From the NCBI RefSeq assembly GCF_003544895.1, contig NZ_CP032125.1, positions 1,254,001 through 1,318,000 of the forward strand: a stretch of DNA of 64,000 nt, written 5' to 3'. The notes below the pieces were generated by a model. That model was not told where the DNA came from and searched no databases. It saw nothing but the letters and a program-made list of their open reading frames with translations. Shown piece after piece: positions 17,455 to 26,686 of this stretch (its first letter is position 1; each line of letters opens with the position of its first letter). The DNA comes from Profundibacter amoris (GTDB taxonomy: Bacteria > Pseudomonadota > Alphaproteobacteria > Rhodobacterales > Rhodobacteraceae). The position numbers and the translations under genes were made by a program.

Positions 17455-18608
17455 TGTGGAAGCATATTACCTCGACCTTTCTATCCTTGATGGTGGTTAT
17501 TCTGGCGGTGGCCAGCGGGGTGATCCTGTTGGCGCAAAACCGCTATAAGGCGCCGGGACCATTGACGCAGGCCATGTGTCTGCGGGTGGAAAGCGGCACC
17601 AACATGCGCAAGGTTTCCGAGGAACTGGCCAAGCGCGGGGCGGTCAGCAGTGACACGCTGTTTCGCATGGGGGCCAATTATTCCGACAAATCGCACAAGT
17701 TGAAGGCCGGTAGTTTTCTGGTGCCCGAAGGGGCGTCAATGGCCGATATTGTGGATATTGTCACCCGTGGCGGGGCCAGCAGTTGCGGCACCGAGATTGT
17801 TTATCGCATCGGTGTGACCCGCACCCAGATCAAGGTGCGTGAACTGGATCCGGCAACGAACAAATATATTGATACGGTGGCCTTCGTGCCCGCCGACGGG
17901 GAAACCCCCGCCGATTACACGCAGGCCCGCGAGCAGGGGGATGCGCGCTATCGCATTGCTTTGGCCGAGGGGGTGACTACATGGCAGATTGTCGAGGCGC
18001 TGAAGGCTGCGGATTTCCTGAATGGCGAGATTGCCGAAATGCCGCCCGAAGGCATGCTGGCCCCCGACAGCTACGAGGTGCGCCAGGGTGATATGCGGGT
18101 TTCGGTGCTTGAGCGGATGCAGGCGGCCCAGCAGGCCATTCTGGACGAGGCCTGGGCCGGTCGGGATGAGGACCTGCCGATCAAGACCAAGGAAGAGGCG
18201 CTGACGCTGGCGTCCCTGATCGAAAAGGAAACCGGCGTGGCCGAGGAACGCCCGCAGGTGGCCAGTGTGTTCGTCAACCGGCTGCGCAAGGGGATCAAGC
18301 TGCAAACGGATCCGGCGGTAATTTACGGTATCACCAAGGGGCAGGGGATTCTGGGCCGCGGTTTGCGCCAGAGCGAGTTGCGCCGCGAAACGCCGTATAA
18401 TACCTATGTGATCGAGGGATTGCCGCCGGGGCCGATTGCCAATCCGGGCCGCGCGGCGATCGAGGCGGCGGTGCATCCTGACGAAACCGATTACATTTTC
18501 TTCGTGGCGGATGGCACCGGTGGCCATGCCTTTGCCAGGACACTGAAAGAGCATAACGAGAATGTCGCCCGTTGGCGCAAGATCGAGGCCGAGCGGGGAA
18601 ACAACTAG
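17454..18608 (+). CDS. mltG: Endolytic murein transglycosylase
   Basis: MltG (YceG) cleaves nascent glycan strands and ends peptidoglycan polymerisation. The 384-residue protein has one N-terminal transmembrane helix (about residues 8-26). A LysM-like region comes next, and then the catalytic domain with the essential glutamate in SLIEKETGVAEERPQVASVF. The conserved NRLRKGIKLQTDPAVIYGI and YNTYVIEGLPPGPIANPG segments follow, and HPDETDYIFFVADGTG near the end. The start ATG overlaps the fabF stop. Location is the inner membrane, facing the periplasm. Confidence 0.95.
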   Translation: MWKHITSTFLSLMVVILAVASGVILLAQNRYKAPGPLTQAMCLRVESGTNMRKVSEELAKRGAVSSDTLFRMGANYSDKSHKLKAGSFLVPEGASMADIVDIVTRGGASSCGTEIVYRIGVTRTQIKVRELDPATNKYIDTVAFVPADGETPADYTQAREQGDARYRIALAEGVTTWQIVEALKAADFLNGEIAEMPPEGMLAPDSYEVRQGDMRVSVLERMQAAQQAILDEAWAGRDEDLPIKTKEEALTLASLIEKETGVAEERPQVASVFVNRLRKGIKLQTDPAVIYGITKGQGILGRGLRQSELRRETPYNTYVIEGLPPGPIANPGRAAIEAAVHPDETDYIFFVADGTGGHAFARTLKEHNENVARWRKIEAERGNN

Positions 18609-18719
18609 GCGGATTTTTCTGGTCTGCAATAAACAAATTGTTGTCTTCCTGTTTTGGAACGATATCCTGAGCAGGTGCATTTAAGCATTTGATTCTATCG
18701 TTTTTAAAAGGAAGATATT

Positions 18720-19166
18720 ATGAATAAAGTCGTTGGCATTGTGGCCGCAGCCGTTGTTGCTGCGGGTGGGTATTTTGGCGCACAGGCCCTGGGGCTGCTT
18801 GGGGTCAAACCGTTGTCCGCAGAAGAGATCAGCACGGTTCTGGAAAAACGCGCCAAGGAAATCAATGACAGCGGTAATCTGGCATATGATGGCTGGTCAC
18901 GTCTGACCTCGGCCGTGCATGTGGAAAAACAGCTTACCGTAAGGGGGAAGTCGATTTTGCCCCTGGAGAAAATAGGCAGTAGCGCCGAAGAATATCTGGA
19001 GTCGCGTAAAAACCAGGCGGCCAATTTTCTATGCAATGACGATACCATGAAGGCGGCGTTGGCTGGAGGCGCGAGGTTTGTATACCAGTGGGAAGATGCA
19101 GACGGAGAGAACCTGGGCATGTTTAGCGCACGCGGTGCGGATTATTGCGCGGATGCAGGTTACTGA
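18720..19166 (+). CDS. Hypothetical exported or membrane-anchored protein
   Basis: The 148-residue product has an N-terminal hydrophobic segment (VVGIVAAAVVAAGGYFGAQAL) with no signal-peptidase cleavage site I can call confidently. A periplasmic domain with two cysteines (in NFLCNDD and DYCADAGY near the C-terminus) follows; these may form a disulfide. AAAAGGAAG precedes the ATG. It lies alone between mltG and the GTA remnant and is followed by a weak hairpin (19187-19194 with 19209-19216). I do not recognise the family. Confidence 0.65.
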   Translation: MNKVVGIVAAAVVAAGGYFGAQALGLLGVKPLSAEEISTVLEKRAKEINDSGNLAYDGWSRLTSAVHVEKQLTVRGKSILPLEKIGSSAEEYLESRKNQAANFLCNDDTMKAALAGGARFVYQWEDADGENLGMFSARGADYCADAGY

Positions 19167-19349
19167 TCCCTGCAAAGGTGACATCGCAAAGGCCTGTTGT
19201 GAATGATGGGCCTTTGTGCCGCCATAAGGTGAATACTGATTCCTTGACCGGTGTCGTGCTGTGATCGGGTAACTGCCTTTAGTTATTGATTGTTAATGGT
19301 TTATTAACCTTATCGAACGGTGGGTTCCACACGCATACAGGGATTCTCC

Positions 19350-19378
19350 TTGACTTTGCGAACGCTCCAAAGTATACA
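19350..19378 (+). promoter_or_regulatory. Strong sigma-70-like promoter ahead of the GTA remnant
   Basis: TTGACT (19350-19355) and TATACA (19373-19378) are 17 bp apart, the best housekeeping-type promoter match I saw. It lies in the 316-bp gap (19167-19482) about 105 bp upstream of the TerS-like gene. The remainder of that gap holds the hairpin after the preceding gene and AT-rich sequence, with no ORF. Confidence 0.6.
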
Positions 19379-19482
19379 TTGTGGCAAGCTAGAAGAAGTG
19401 GGCAAGCAGTCGGGGAGGTTATCCTGCGGCTGCTTTTTCATTTCTCTTGTGCGGAGCGGCATGAGAGGCAGATTCAGACCAC

Positions 19483-19833
19483 ATGACAATGATTACACCC
19501 GTAGGGGGCAACGGTGAAGCCGAGGAAATCCTTTGCATCGCCGAGAAGCACCTTGGCCGGATGCTATACCGCGTCGAGGAATTGATTGCAGCGTTTGAAG
19601 CGGAAGAAACTACGCTTTCCAAGGAAGCGGTGGCGCGGATTCGCGAGCTGAGCAAGGCCGCGCAGACGGCGTTTGATGAAAGGGCAAAAATTGAAAAGCT
19701 CCGAAAAAACACAGCCGGAATCGTGCATGACTATGCGCTCGACTTTGATGCGGCCCGACTTGAGGTCGGGCGCAGAATTGCTCGCTTGCGCGACGCCAAG
19801 GGAACAGACGGAATTTCTGGACAGCCTGAGTGA
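19483..19833 (+). CDS. GTA g1-like protein (small terminase subunit)
   Basis: The 116-residue, mostly helical protein sits directly before a GTA large terminase, the position of g1 in Rhodobacter-type GTA clusters, where g1 is the small terminase. Helical, charged stretches include AEEILCIAEKHLGRMLYRVEELIAAFEAEE and RIRELSKAAQTAFDERAKIEKL. It appears intact. Its 3' end overlaps the start of the terL reading frame by about 80-160 bp, depending on the terL start. The identification rests on position and general character, not on a diagnostic motif. With TerL truncated, packaging activity is not expected. Confidence 0.7.
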   Translation: MTMITPVGGNGEAEEILCIAEKHLGRMLYRVEELIAAFEAEETTLSKEAVARIRELSKAAQTAFDERAKIEKLRKNTAGIVHDYALDFDAARLEVGRRIARLRDAKGTDGISGQPE

Positions 19834-20815
19834 GGAAACGCTGCTGGCGCTGCCCTATCTGTTCGAGTTCTGGGCGTTTGAACACCAGTTGCCGCCGGAA
19901 GGGGACTGGCGCACATGGGTGATCATGGGCGGGCGCGGGGCGGGGAAAACCCGTGCGGGGGCCGAATGGGTACGCAGCATGGTCGAAGGATCGCGGCCGA
20001 TGGATATGGGGCGGGCGCGGCGGGTGGCGCTGGTGGGGGAAACCATTGAACAGACCCGCGAGGTGATGGTGTTTGGCGAGAGCGGCATTCTGGCTTGCTC
20101 GCCGCCGGACCGGCGCCCCGAATGGCAGGCGACCCGCAAGCGGCTGGTCTGGCCGAACGGGGCGGTGGCGCAGGTGTTTTCGGCGCATGACCCCGAGAGT
20201 TTACGCGGGCCGCAGTTCGACGCGGCCTGGGTGGACGAGCTGGCCAAATGGAAGAAGGCCGAGGAGGCCTGGGACATGCTGCAATTCGGGTTGCGGCTGG
20301 GGGATTGTCCGCGCCAGTGCGTGACGACCACGCCCAAAAATGTGCCGGTGCTAAAGGCGATACTGGGGAATTCCACCACGATGGTGACCCGCGCGCCCAC
20401 CGAGGCGAACCGCGCCTATCTGGCGGCGTCCTTTCTGAAAGAGGTTCGGGCACGTTATGCCGGCACGCGGCTGGGGCGGCAGGAACTGGACGGGATGCTG
20501 CTGGAGGATGCGGAAGGGGCGTTGTGGACATCCGCGATGCTGGAGGATTTACGGCTGGAGGAGGCCGGTGATCTGGACCGGATCGTGGTGGCGGTAGACC
20601 CGCCGGTGACAGGGCACAAGGGATCGGATGAATGCGGCATCGTGGTTGTTGGCGCAAACTGTCAGGGCAATCCGGCGGACTGGCGGGCGGTGGTGTTGAA
20701 GGATGCAACTGTATCCGCCGCCACGCCTGCGGCCTGGGCGCGGGTGGCGATCGCGATGGTTGAAGAATACGGTGCGGACCGGCTGGTGGCCGAGGTCAAT
20801 CAGGGCGGGCGATGA
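19673..20815 (+). pseudogene. Truncated GTA large terminase (g2/TerL)
   Basis: The reading frame encodes about 350-380 residues of a phage-type TerL. The ATPase domain is intact, with the Walker A motif MGGRGAGKTRAGAEWV near residues 85-100 and the acidic Walker B region FDAAWVDELAKW. The start of the nuclease domain is visible (IVVAVDPPVTGHKGSDECG). The protein then breaks at LVAEVNQGG, where the family continues for another 50 or more residues, and hits a stop after one foreign codon. The sequence downstream is from the far end of the GTA cluster (g15), in another frame. A large internal deletion therefore removed the rest of terL and all of the portal, capsid and most tail genes. The true start is uncertain (ATGs at 19673, 19727 and 19751). 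Confidence 0.88.
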
Positions 20816-23813
20816 CGGCACGGGGATGCCCTGGTCGGTGTCTGGTGTGTCGCGTGGGGCGGCGGCTGTTGTGCCGGAACTGGACGGGCGTTCGGTTTAC
20901 GGTGGCACACCGACGGATCAGTCGGTGATCGAGGCGATCCAGCATCTGAACGCGCATGGCAAGGGGGTGGTGTTTTACCCCTTTGTGCTGATGGATCAAC
21001 TGGCAGGCAACGGGTTGAGTGACCCCTATACCGGCGCGGCGGATCAACCGGCCCTGCCTTGGCGTGGGCGGATCACGCTGTCGGTTGCACCGGGGCAGGC
21101 GGGATCACCGGATGGCACGGCGGCGGTGGATGCCGAGGTGGCGGCGTTTTTCGGGGCGGCGTCGGCTGCGGATTTCACGGCTACGGCTGGCGGGGTGTCC
21201 TATAGCGGCCCTGCCGAATGGTCCTATTGGCGGTTTGTGCTGCATTACGCGCATCTGTGTGCGGCGGCGGGGGGTGTCGAGGCCTTCCTGATCGGCTCGG
21301 AATTGCGCGGGTTGACGCAGATCAGGGGGGCGGGTGGTTCGTTCCCTGTGGTGCAGGCGCTGCGTGATCTGGCGGCGGATGTGCGAAGCATTCTGGGCGC
21401 GGGAGTGAAGATTTCCTATGCGGCGGACTGGTCGGAATATTTCGGTTATCAGCCGCAGGATGGCAGTGGTGACCGTCTGTTCCATCTGGATGCGCTGTGG
21501 GCGGATGCGAATATAGATTTCGTCGGCATCGACAACTATATGCCGCTGTCGGACTGGCGCGAAGGCTATGAGCATCTGGATGCGGGTGCGGGGTCGATTT
21601 ACAACCTCGACTATCTGGAATCCAACATCATGGGTGGCGAGGGTTAAGACTGGTATTACCATTCGCCCGAGGCCCGCGCGGCGCAGATACGCACGCCGAT
21701 CACCGATGACGAACATGGCGAGCCGTGGATTTACCGTTTCAAGGATATCAAAAGCTGGTGGTTAAGCACGCACCATGAGCGCATTGGCGGGGTGCGGCAA
21801 AGCACGCCGACCGCATGGGAAGCGGGCAGCAAGCCGGTGTGGTTTACCGAGCTGGGCTGTGCGGCGGTGGACAAGGGCACGAACCAGCCGAACAAGTTTG
21901 TTGATCCCAAGTCGTCGGAATCCAGTCTGCCGCGCTATTCCGACGGCACGCGGGATGAATTGATCCAGATGCAGTATCTGCGGGCGATGCACCGGTTCTG
22001 GAATGATCCGGCGAACAACCCGGTGCATGATGAAACCGATGTGCAGATGGTGGATATGGCGCACGCCCATGTCTGGGCTTGGGACGCGCGTCCCTTTCCC
22101 TATTTTCCGAACCATCGGGAATTGTGGACGGACGGGGATAATTATGCGCGCGGGCATTGGCTGAACGGGCGCACGGCGGCGCGGTCGCTGGCCTCGGTTG
22201 TGGCCGAGATATGCGAGCGTTCCGGTGTGACGCACTATGATGTCAGCCGCCTGTATGGTTATGTGCGCGGATATTCCGTGCCGGCGATTGACGGGGCGCG
22301 GGCGGCGTTGCAGCCCCTGATGCTGGCCTACGGGTTTGACGCGATCGAGCGGGACGGGGTGTTGATCTTCCGCAACCGCGACGGGCGGGAAACCGGTGTG
22401 GTGTCGGCCGGGAAGCTGGCCGTGGCGGCCGAGGCGGACGGGCTGATCGAAACCACCCGCGCACCGATGGCCGAAGTGGCGGGGCGCATCCGGCTGAATT
22501 TTGTCGAGGCCACGGGGGATTACGAGGTGCGGGCGGTTGAAGCGGTGTTCCCCGACGAGGCCACCTTCAGTGTGTCGCAATCGGAACTGCCGCTGGCGCT
22601 GACCGGCTCGGAAGGCCGCGCTGTGGTGGAACGCTGGCTGGCGGAATCGCGGGTGGCGCGGGATGGCGCGCGCTTTGCCCTGCCGATGAGCGAGCTGGCG
22701 CTGGGCGCGGGCGATGTGGTGCGCCTGCCGGATGGTGATGGCGAGGCGCTGTACCGGTTGGACAATGTGGAACAGGCCGGCGCGCAGATGATTGAGGCGG
22801 TGCGGGTGGAAGGGGGCGTTTACCGCCCCTCGGAAGGCACCGACGAGGTGCCGAACCTGCGCCCGTTCACCCCCGCTGTGCCAGTTTATCCGCTGTTCAT
22901 GGATCTGCCGTTGCTGCGCGGGGACGAGGTGGCACATGCGCCGCATTTGGCGGTGACAGCCACGCCCTGGCCGGGATCGGTGGCGGTTTACAGTTCTTCA
23001 ACGGATGCGGGCTATGGTCTGAACCGGTTGATCGAGTCCTCAAGCGTGATCGGCGTGACCGAAACGGTGCTGCCCACGGCGCACAGCGGGCTGAAGGATC
23101 ATGGCGCGCCCTTGCGGGTGAAGGTTTATGGCGGCGATCTGGCCTCGTCCCCTTGGGGGGATGTGTTGAATGGTGCCAATCTGGCGGCGATTGGTGATGG
23201 CTCGGGTGCTAACTGGGAGGTGTTCCAGTTTGCCGAAGTCGCATTGGTGGCCGAGGATACCTATGATCTGTCGCTGCGGCTGCGGGGGCAGGCGGGATCG
23301 GACGGAATTATGCCGGCACAGTGGCCTGCGGGCAGTCAGTTCGTGTTGCTGAACGGGGTGCCGGAACAGATTGATCTGGCATTAAGCGAGCGCGGATTGT
23401 CGCGGCATTACCGGATCGGACCAGCGGCGCGCAATTATGATGATCCGTCCTATCTGCATATGCAGGCGGCGTTTCAGGGGATCGGGTTGCGGCCATATGC
23501 GCCCTGTCATGTGCGGACAAGCGGGACTGTCGGAAATGATATTGCGGTTAGCTGGATCCGGCGCACGCGGGTGGATGGCGACAGTTGGGAAGGGGTCGAG
23601 GTGCCCTTGGGGGAAACAGTCGAGCGGTATCTGCTGCGGGTCAAATCCGGCAGCACGATCCTGCGCGAGGTTTTTCGCAACGTGCCGGACTGGACCTATG
23701 CGGCGGCGAATCAGGCGGCGGACGGGGCGAGTGCGCCCTTTACCATCGAGGTGGCGCAGTTATCCGACAGTTTCGGCCCCGGGCCGTTTGCAGCCGTCGA
23801 GATCACGGCGTAG
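20814..23813 (+). pseudogene. GTA g15 (megatron/host-specificity) remnant, 5'-deleted and interrupted
   Basis: About 1000 codons correspond to the C-terminal part of the GTA g15 baseplate/host-interaction protein. The GTA TIM-barrel-like region starts at DGTGMPWSVSGVSRGAAAVV and includes FYPFVLMDQLAGNGL, ALPWRGRITLSVAPG and FLIGSELRGLTQIRG. The reading frame stops at TAA 21645-21647, in the place where relatives have a tyrosine (GGEG-Y-DWYY). It then continues in the same frame through WWLSTHHERIGGVR, KPVWFTELGCAAVDKGTNQPN and FAMPMSELALGAGD-like sections to 23813. The N-terminal half and all of g3-g14 are missing. The long open remainder argues that the lesion is recent. Confidence 0.88.
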
Positions 23814-23815
23814 GA

Positions 23816-24166
23816 ATGCGGCCGGTTCTGCATGGCGATGTGGTGGCTGCAGCTTTGGTGCTGCTGCGATTGCCGGTTTCGGCGCGTACGGATGCGATGC
23901 GGGACATGCTGGAACAGGCGGCGGCTGCGGACCTTTATCGCAAGCGGCTGGGCAAGGGGCACCCTGCGTGGGGCAACGGCAGCCTGATGGCGGTGGCGAT
24001 GCGGTGGGACAGGGCATCCGAGCCGTTTTTGGATGATCCCGACTATTGCCGCTGTCTGATCACGGTTTTTTCGGAACTGCTGGCGTGGCGCAGCGAACGG
24101 GCGATGTTCAGCCGGAAGCGCAGGAAATGCAGGTTGGCACGGTCGGGTCAAGCTGAAGCCGTTTAA
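23816..24166 (+). CDS. Small protein downstream of GTA g15 (DUF7742-like)
   Basis: A 116-residue protein starts 2 bp after the g15 stop and occupies the place of the small conserved gene that ends Rhodobacteraceae GTA clusters (often labelled DUF7742). It begins MRPVLHGDVVAAALVLLRLPVSARTD and continues with two amphipathic helices (AAAADLYRKRLGKGHPAWGNGSLM and CLITVFSELLAWR). The last 20 codons overlap the convergent dksA-like gene by 59 bp, an unusually long tail-to-tail overlap. The natural stop may have been lost. Function is unknown. Confidence 0.7.
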   Translation: MRPVLHGDVVAAALVLLRLPVSARTDAMRDMLEQAAAADLYRKRLGKGHPAWGNGSLMAVAMRWDRASEPFLDDPDYCRCLITVFSELLAWRSERAMFSRKRRKCRLARSGQAEAV

Positions 24167-24446
24167 GCGCGATGTCCTCGCCGCAATCCGTGCAATAGCC
24201 GTATTCGCCCTGATCCATCCGCTCCAATGCAGCCTTGATCCGAAGGCCCTGATGGTCACGGCGGGTCTGGGTGGCCTTGGCCATCGCCTGTTGCTGCATC
24301 GCGTTCATGCGGGACAGGCGGCCGACCGATTGCTGGTCCAGCACCACGGTTTTGCGGGCGTCTTTGGTGCTGTTGCCCTGATCTGTCAATTCGTTCTGAA
24401 GTGTTAGTAGCAGGGTGCGGAAATGCGCCAGATCGGAGTCATTCAT
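24108..24446 (-). CDS. TraR/DksA-family zinc-finger protein
   Basis: The 112-residue protein has an N-terminal helical coiled-coil region (DLAHFRTLLLTLQNELTDQG and MNAMQQQAMAKATQTRR). It ends in a C4 zinc finger of the form CxxC-x17-CxxC (YCTDCGEDIALKRL...TCISCA). Such proteins bind the RNA polymerase secondary channel and modulate promoters, sometimes with ppGpp. The coiled coil is shorter than in canonical DksA (about 150 residues), so this is a DksA-like paralogue. I chose the ATG at 24446 (MNDSDLAHF); a TTG at 24476 is the alternative. It is divergent from cysE and overlaps the GTA end gene. Confidence 0.88.
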   Translation of the reverse strand: MNDSDLAHFRTLLLTLQNELTDQGNSTKDARKTVVLDQQSVGRLSRMNAMQQQAMAKATQTRRDHQGLRIKAALERMDQGEYGYCTDCGEDIALKRLQLDPTVPTCISCASG

Positions 24447-24528
24447 GATGCAAATACCTGTGATCAGGGTTTTCAATTTTGCCTGCGCGGCCTATCTGCT
24501 ATAGTGCAGCACAGGCAGCAAGGAAACC

Positions 24529-25341
24529 ATGATGACAAACGCGCGCACAAAACTGGCCGAGGTTGATCCGGTCTGGGAACAGATTTGCAAAGAGGCAACC
24601 GGCGTTGTCGCAGACGAGCCGTTGCTGGGCGGGCTGGCGCATTCTTCGGTGCTGCATCACCCGACACTGGAACGCGCACTGGCCTATCGGGTGTCGCTGA
24701 AACTGGCCTCGGGCGAGATGTCGGAGCAAATTTTACGCGAGATTTCGGACGAGGCCTATGCCGAGGCCCCCGAACTGGGGCAGGCGGCACGGGCCGATCT
24801 GGTGGCGATCCGCGAGCGTGATCCGGCGTGCCACCGGTTGTTGCAACCGCTGTTGTTCTTCAAGGGGTTTCAGGCGGTGCAGGCCTATCGCATCGGGCAC
24901 TGGCTGTGGAGATCCGGCCGGCACGACATGGCGTTTTTCTTTCAGATGCGGGTGTCGGAAATGTTCGGGATCGATATTCATCCCGCTGCCCAAATCGGGC
25001 AGGGGCTGATGATCGACCATGCCCATTCGATTGTGATTGGCGAAACCGCAGTGGTTGGCAACAATGTGTCGATGCTGCATTCGGTGACATTGGGCGGCAC
25101 CGGCAAAGAGGATGGCGACCGTCACCCCAAGATCGGCAACGGGGTGCTGATTGGCGCTGGCGCCAAGGTGCTGGGCAATATCGAGGTGGGCAATTGTTCG
25201 CGCATTGCCGCCGGGTCTGTGGTGTTGCATGACGTGCCGGCCCGCAAAACGGTGGCGGGGGTTCCGGCCAAGATCATTGGCGATTCCGGTTGTGATCAGC
25301 CATCGGTGACGATGGATCAGCTTTTGGGTGGAACCGACTGA
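24529..25341 (+). CDS. cysE: Serine O-acetyltransferase
   Basis: CysE makes O-acetylserine, the first committed step of cysteine synthesis. The 270-residue protein has the N-terminal helical domain (VWEQICKEATGVVADEPLLG). The left-handed beta-helix of hexapeptide repeats contains IDIHPAAQIGQGLMIDHAHSIVIGETAVVG, catalytic histidines in DHAHSIV and MLHSVTLGG, and ends at VAGVPAKIIG. A second ATG follows two codons on, and the start is preceded by AAGGAA. A TATAGT -10-like box lies about 30 bp upstream in the divergent gap with dksA. CysE normally forms the cysteine synthase complex with CysK, also present here. Confidence 0.96.
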   Translation: MMTNARTKLAEVDPVWEQICKEATGVVADEPLLGGLAHSSVLHHPTLERALAYRVSLKLASGEMSEQILREISDEAYAEAPELGQAARADLVAIRERDPACHRLLQPLLFFKGFQAVQAYRIGHWLWRSGRHDMAFFFQMRVSEMFGIDIHPAAQIGQGLMIDHAHSIVIGETAVVGNNVSMLHSVTLGGTGKEDGDRHPKIGNGVLIGAGAKVLGNIEVGNCSRIAAGSVVLHDVPARKTVAGVPAKIIGDSGCDQPSVTMDQLLGGTD

Positions 25342-25352
25342 TATTTAATATT

Positions 25353-25390
25353 AAAATGGCGCAAGCAATGTTATTATTCCGCGCCGTTTT
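25353..25390. terminator. Hairpin between cysE and pdhC
   Basis: AAAATGGCGC (25353-25362) pairs with GCGCCGTTTT (25381-25390) around an 18-nt AT-rich loop. A and T runs at the two ends make it suitable as a shared terminator for the convergent genes. Confidence 0.65.
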
Positions 25391-25399
25391 GGGATTGTT

Positions 25400-26674
25400 T
25401 TAGGCCAGCATCGAGACCGGATTTTCAAGATTTTCAACGATGGCATTCAGCAGCAGTGCCCCCAGTGCCCCGTCAATCACACGGTGGTCGACCGACAGGG
25501 TGACGGACATCACCGTGGCCACGGACAATTCGCCATCCTTGCCGACCACAGGTTTCTTCACGCCCGCCCCGACGGCCAGAATGGCCCCGTGTGGTGGGTT
25601 GATCACGGCGTCGAAATTATCGATGCTGAACATGCCCAGATTGGAAATTGCAAAGCTGCCGCCAAGGTATTCGCTCGGGGCCAGTTTGCCTTCGCGGGCG
25701 CGGGTGGCAAGGTCTTTCATCTCGACCGAAAGCTGCGTGAGGGTCTTGGTTTCCGCGTCCTTGATCACCGGTGTGAACAGCCCGTCGTCCACGGCCACAG
25801 CCACGGCCACGTCCGATGGTTTCAGCTGGAACAGCCGGTCATTGGCCCAGATCGCGTTGGCCTTTGGTACCGATTGCAGGGCCATCGCGCAGGCCTTGAT
25901 GATGAAATCATTGACCGAGATTTTCAGCCCCTTCGCTTCCAGTTGCTTGTTGATCAGGGCGCGGCCCTGAAGCAGGGCGTCGATGCGGATGTCGCGGCGC
26001 AGGTAGAAATGCGGGATCGACTGTTTGGCCTCGGTCAGGCGGGCGGCGATGGTTTTGCGCATACCGTTCAGAGGGATTTCCTGATAATCCCGATCGGCGT
26101 AGATTTTGGCCAGAACACCGGTGGCCGGGCCGGTAGGCATCGGGGCGGACGCCGATGCAGGGGCGGCAACCACAGGCGTGGCCGGCTGCCCAAGAACATC
26201 GGCTTTGACGATGCGCCCGTGCGGGCCGGAGCCGGTGAGTTGGGACAGATCAATGCCTTTGTCAGCGGCGATCCGGCGGGCCAGAGGCGAGGCGAAGATA
26301 CGTTTGCCGTCAGCTTTCGGGGCAGGGGGAGCGGACGTTGGTTTTTCCTGCTTTGCTGTTGCAGGCCCCGGCGCGGGGGCCGGCGCAGCGGCGGGTTTTG
26401 CGGGGGCAGTGCCGATATCATCTGTCGTTTCGCCATCCTCCAGCAGCACGGCAATCGGGGTGTTGACCTTGACCCCTTCGGTGCCCTCGGGTACCAGCAG
26501 TTTGCCGACGATCCCTTCGTCCACGGCCTCGAATTCCATCGTCGCCTTGTCGGTTTCGATTTCGGCGATCAGGTCACCGGATTGCACCATGTCGCCCTCT
26601 TTCACCAGCCATTTTGCAAGCGTGCCTTCCTCCATTGTGGGGGAGAGTGCGGGCATCAGGATTTCTGTCGGCAT
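25400..26674 (-). CDS. pdhC: Pyruvate dehydrogenase E2, dihydrolipoyl acetyltransferase
   Basis: E2 forms the core of the pyruvate dehydrogenase complex and transfers acetyl groups from lipoamide to CoA. The 424-residue protein has one lipoyl domain (residues 1-80, lipoylated lysine in [12 protein letters not shown]), an Ala/Pro-rich linker, and a peripheral subunit-binding domain ([30 protein letters not shown]). The catalytic acetyltransferase domain ends with [17 protein letters not shown], containing the active-site His and Asp. It starts 12 bp after pdhB and is the last gene of pdhA-pdhB-pdhC. No E3 (lpd) gene follows in the window. Confidence 0.97.
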   Translation of the reverse strand: MPTEILMPALSPTMEEGTLAKWLVKEGDMVQSGDLIAEIETDKATMEFEAVDEGIVGKLLVPEGTEGVKVNTPIAVLLEDGETTDDIGTAPAKPAAAPAPAPGPATAKQEKPTSAPPAPKADGKRIFASPLARRIAADKGIDLSQLTGSGPHGRIVKADVLGQPATPVVAAPASASAPMPTGPATGVLAKIYADRDYQEIPLNGMRKTIAARLTEAKQSIPHFYLRRDIRIDALLQGRALINKQLEAKGLKISVNDFIIKACAMALQSVPKANAIWANDRLFQLKPSDVAVAVAVDDGLFTPVIKDAETKTLTQLSVEMKDLATRAREGKLAPSEYLGGSFAISNLGMFSIDNFDAVINPPHGAILAVGAGVKKPVVGKDGELSVATVMSVTLSVDHRVIDGALGALLLNAIVENLENPVSMLA

Positions 26675-26686
26675 ATTGCGGCTTCC

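Noticed and set aside
19483-24166. A complete prophage
   Set aside because: The genes are GTA-type and only the two ends of the cluster exist; no integrase, repressor, lysis or capsid genes and no att repeats were seen.
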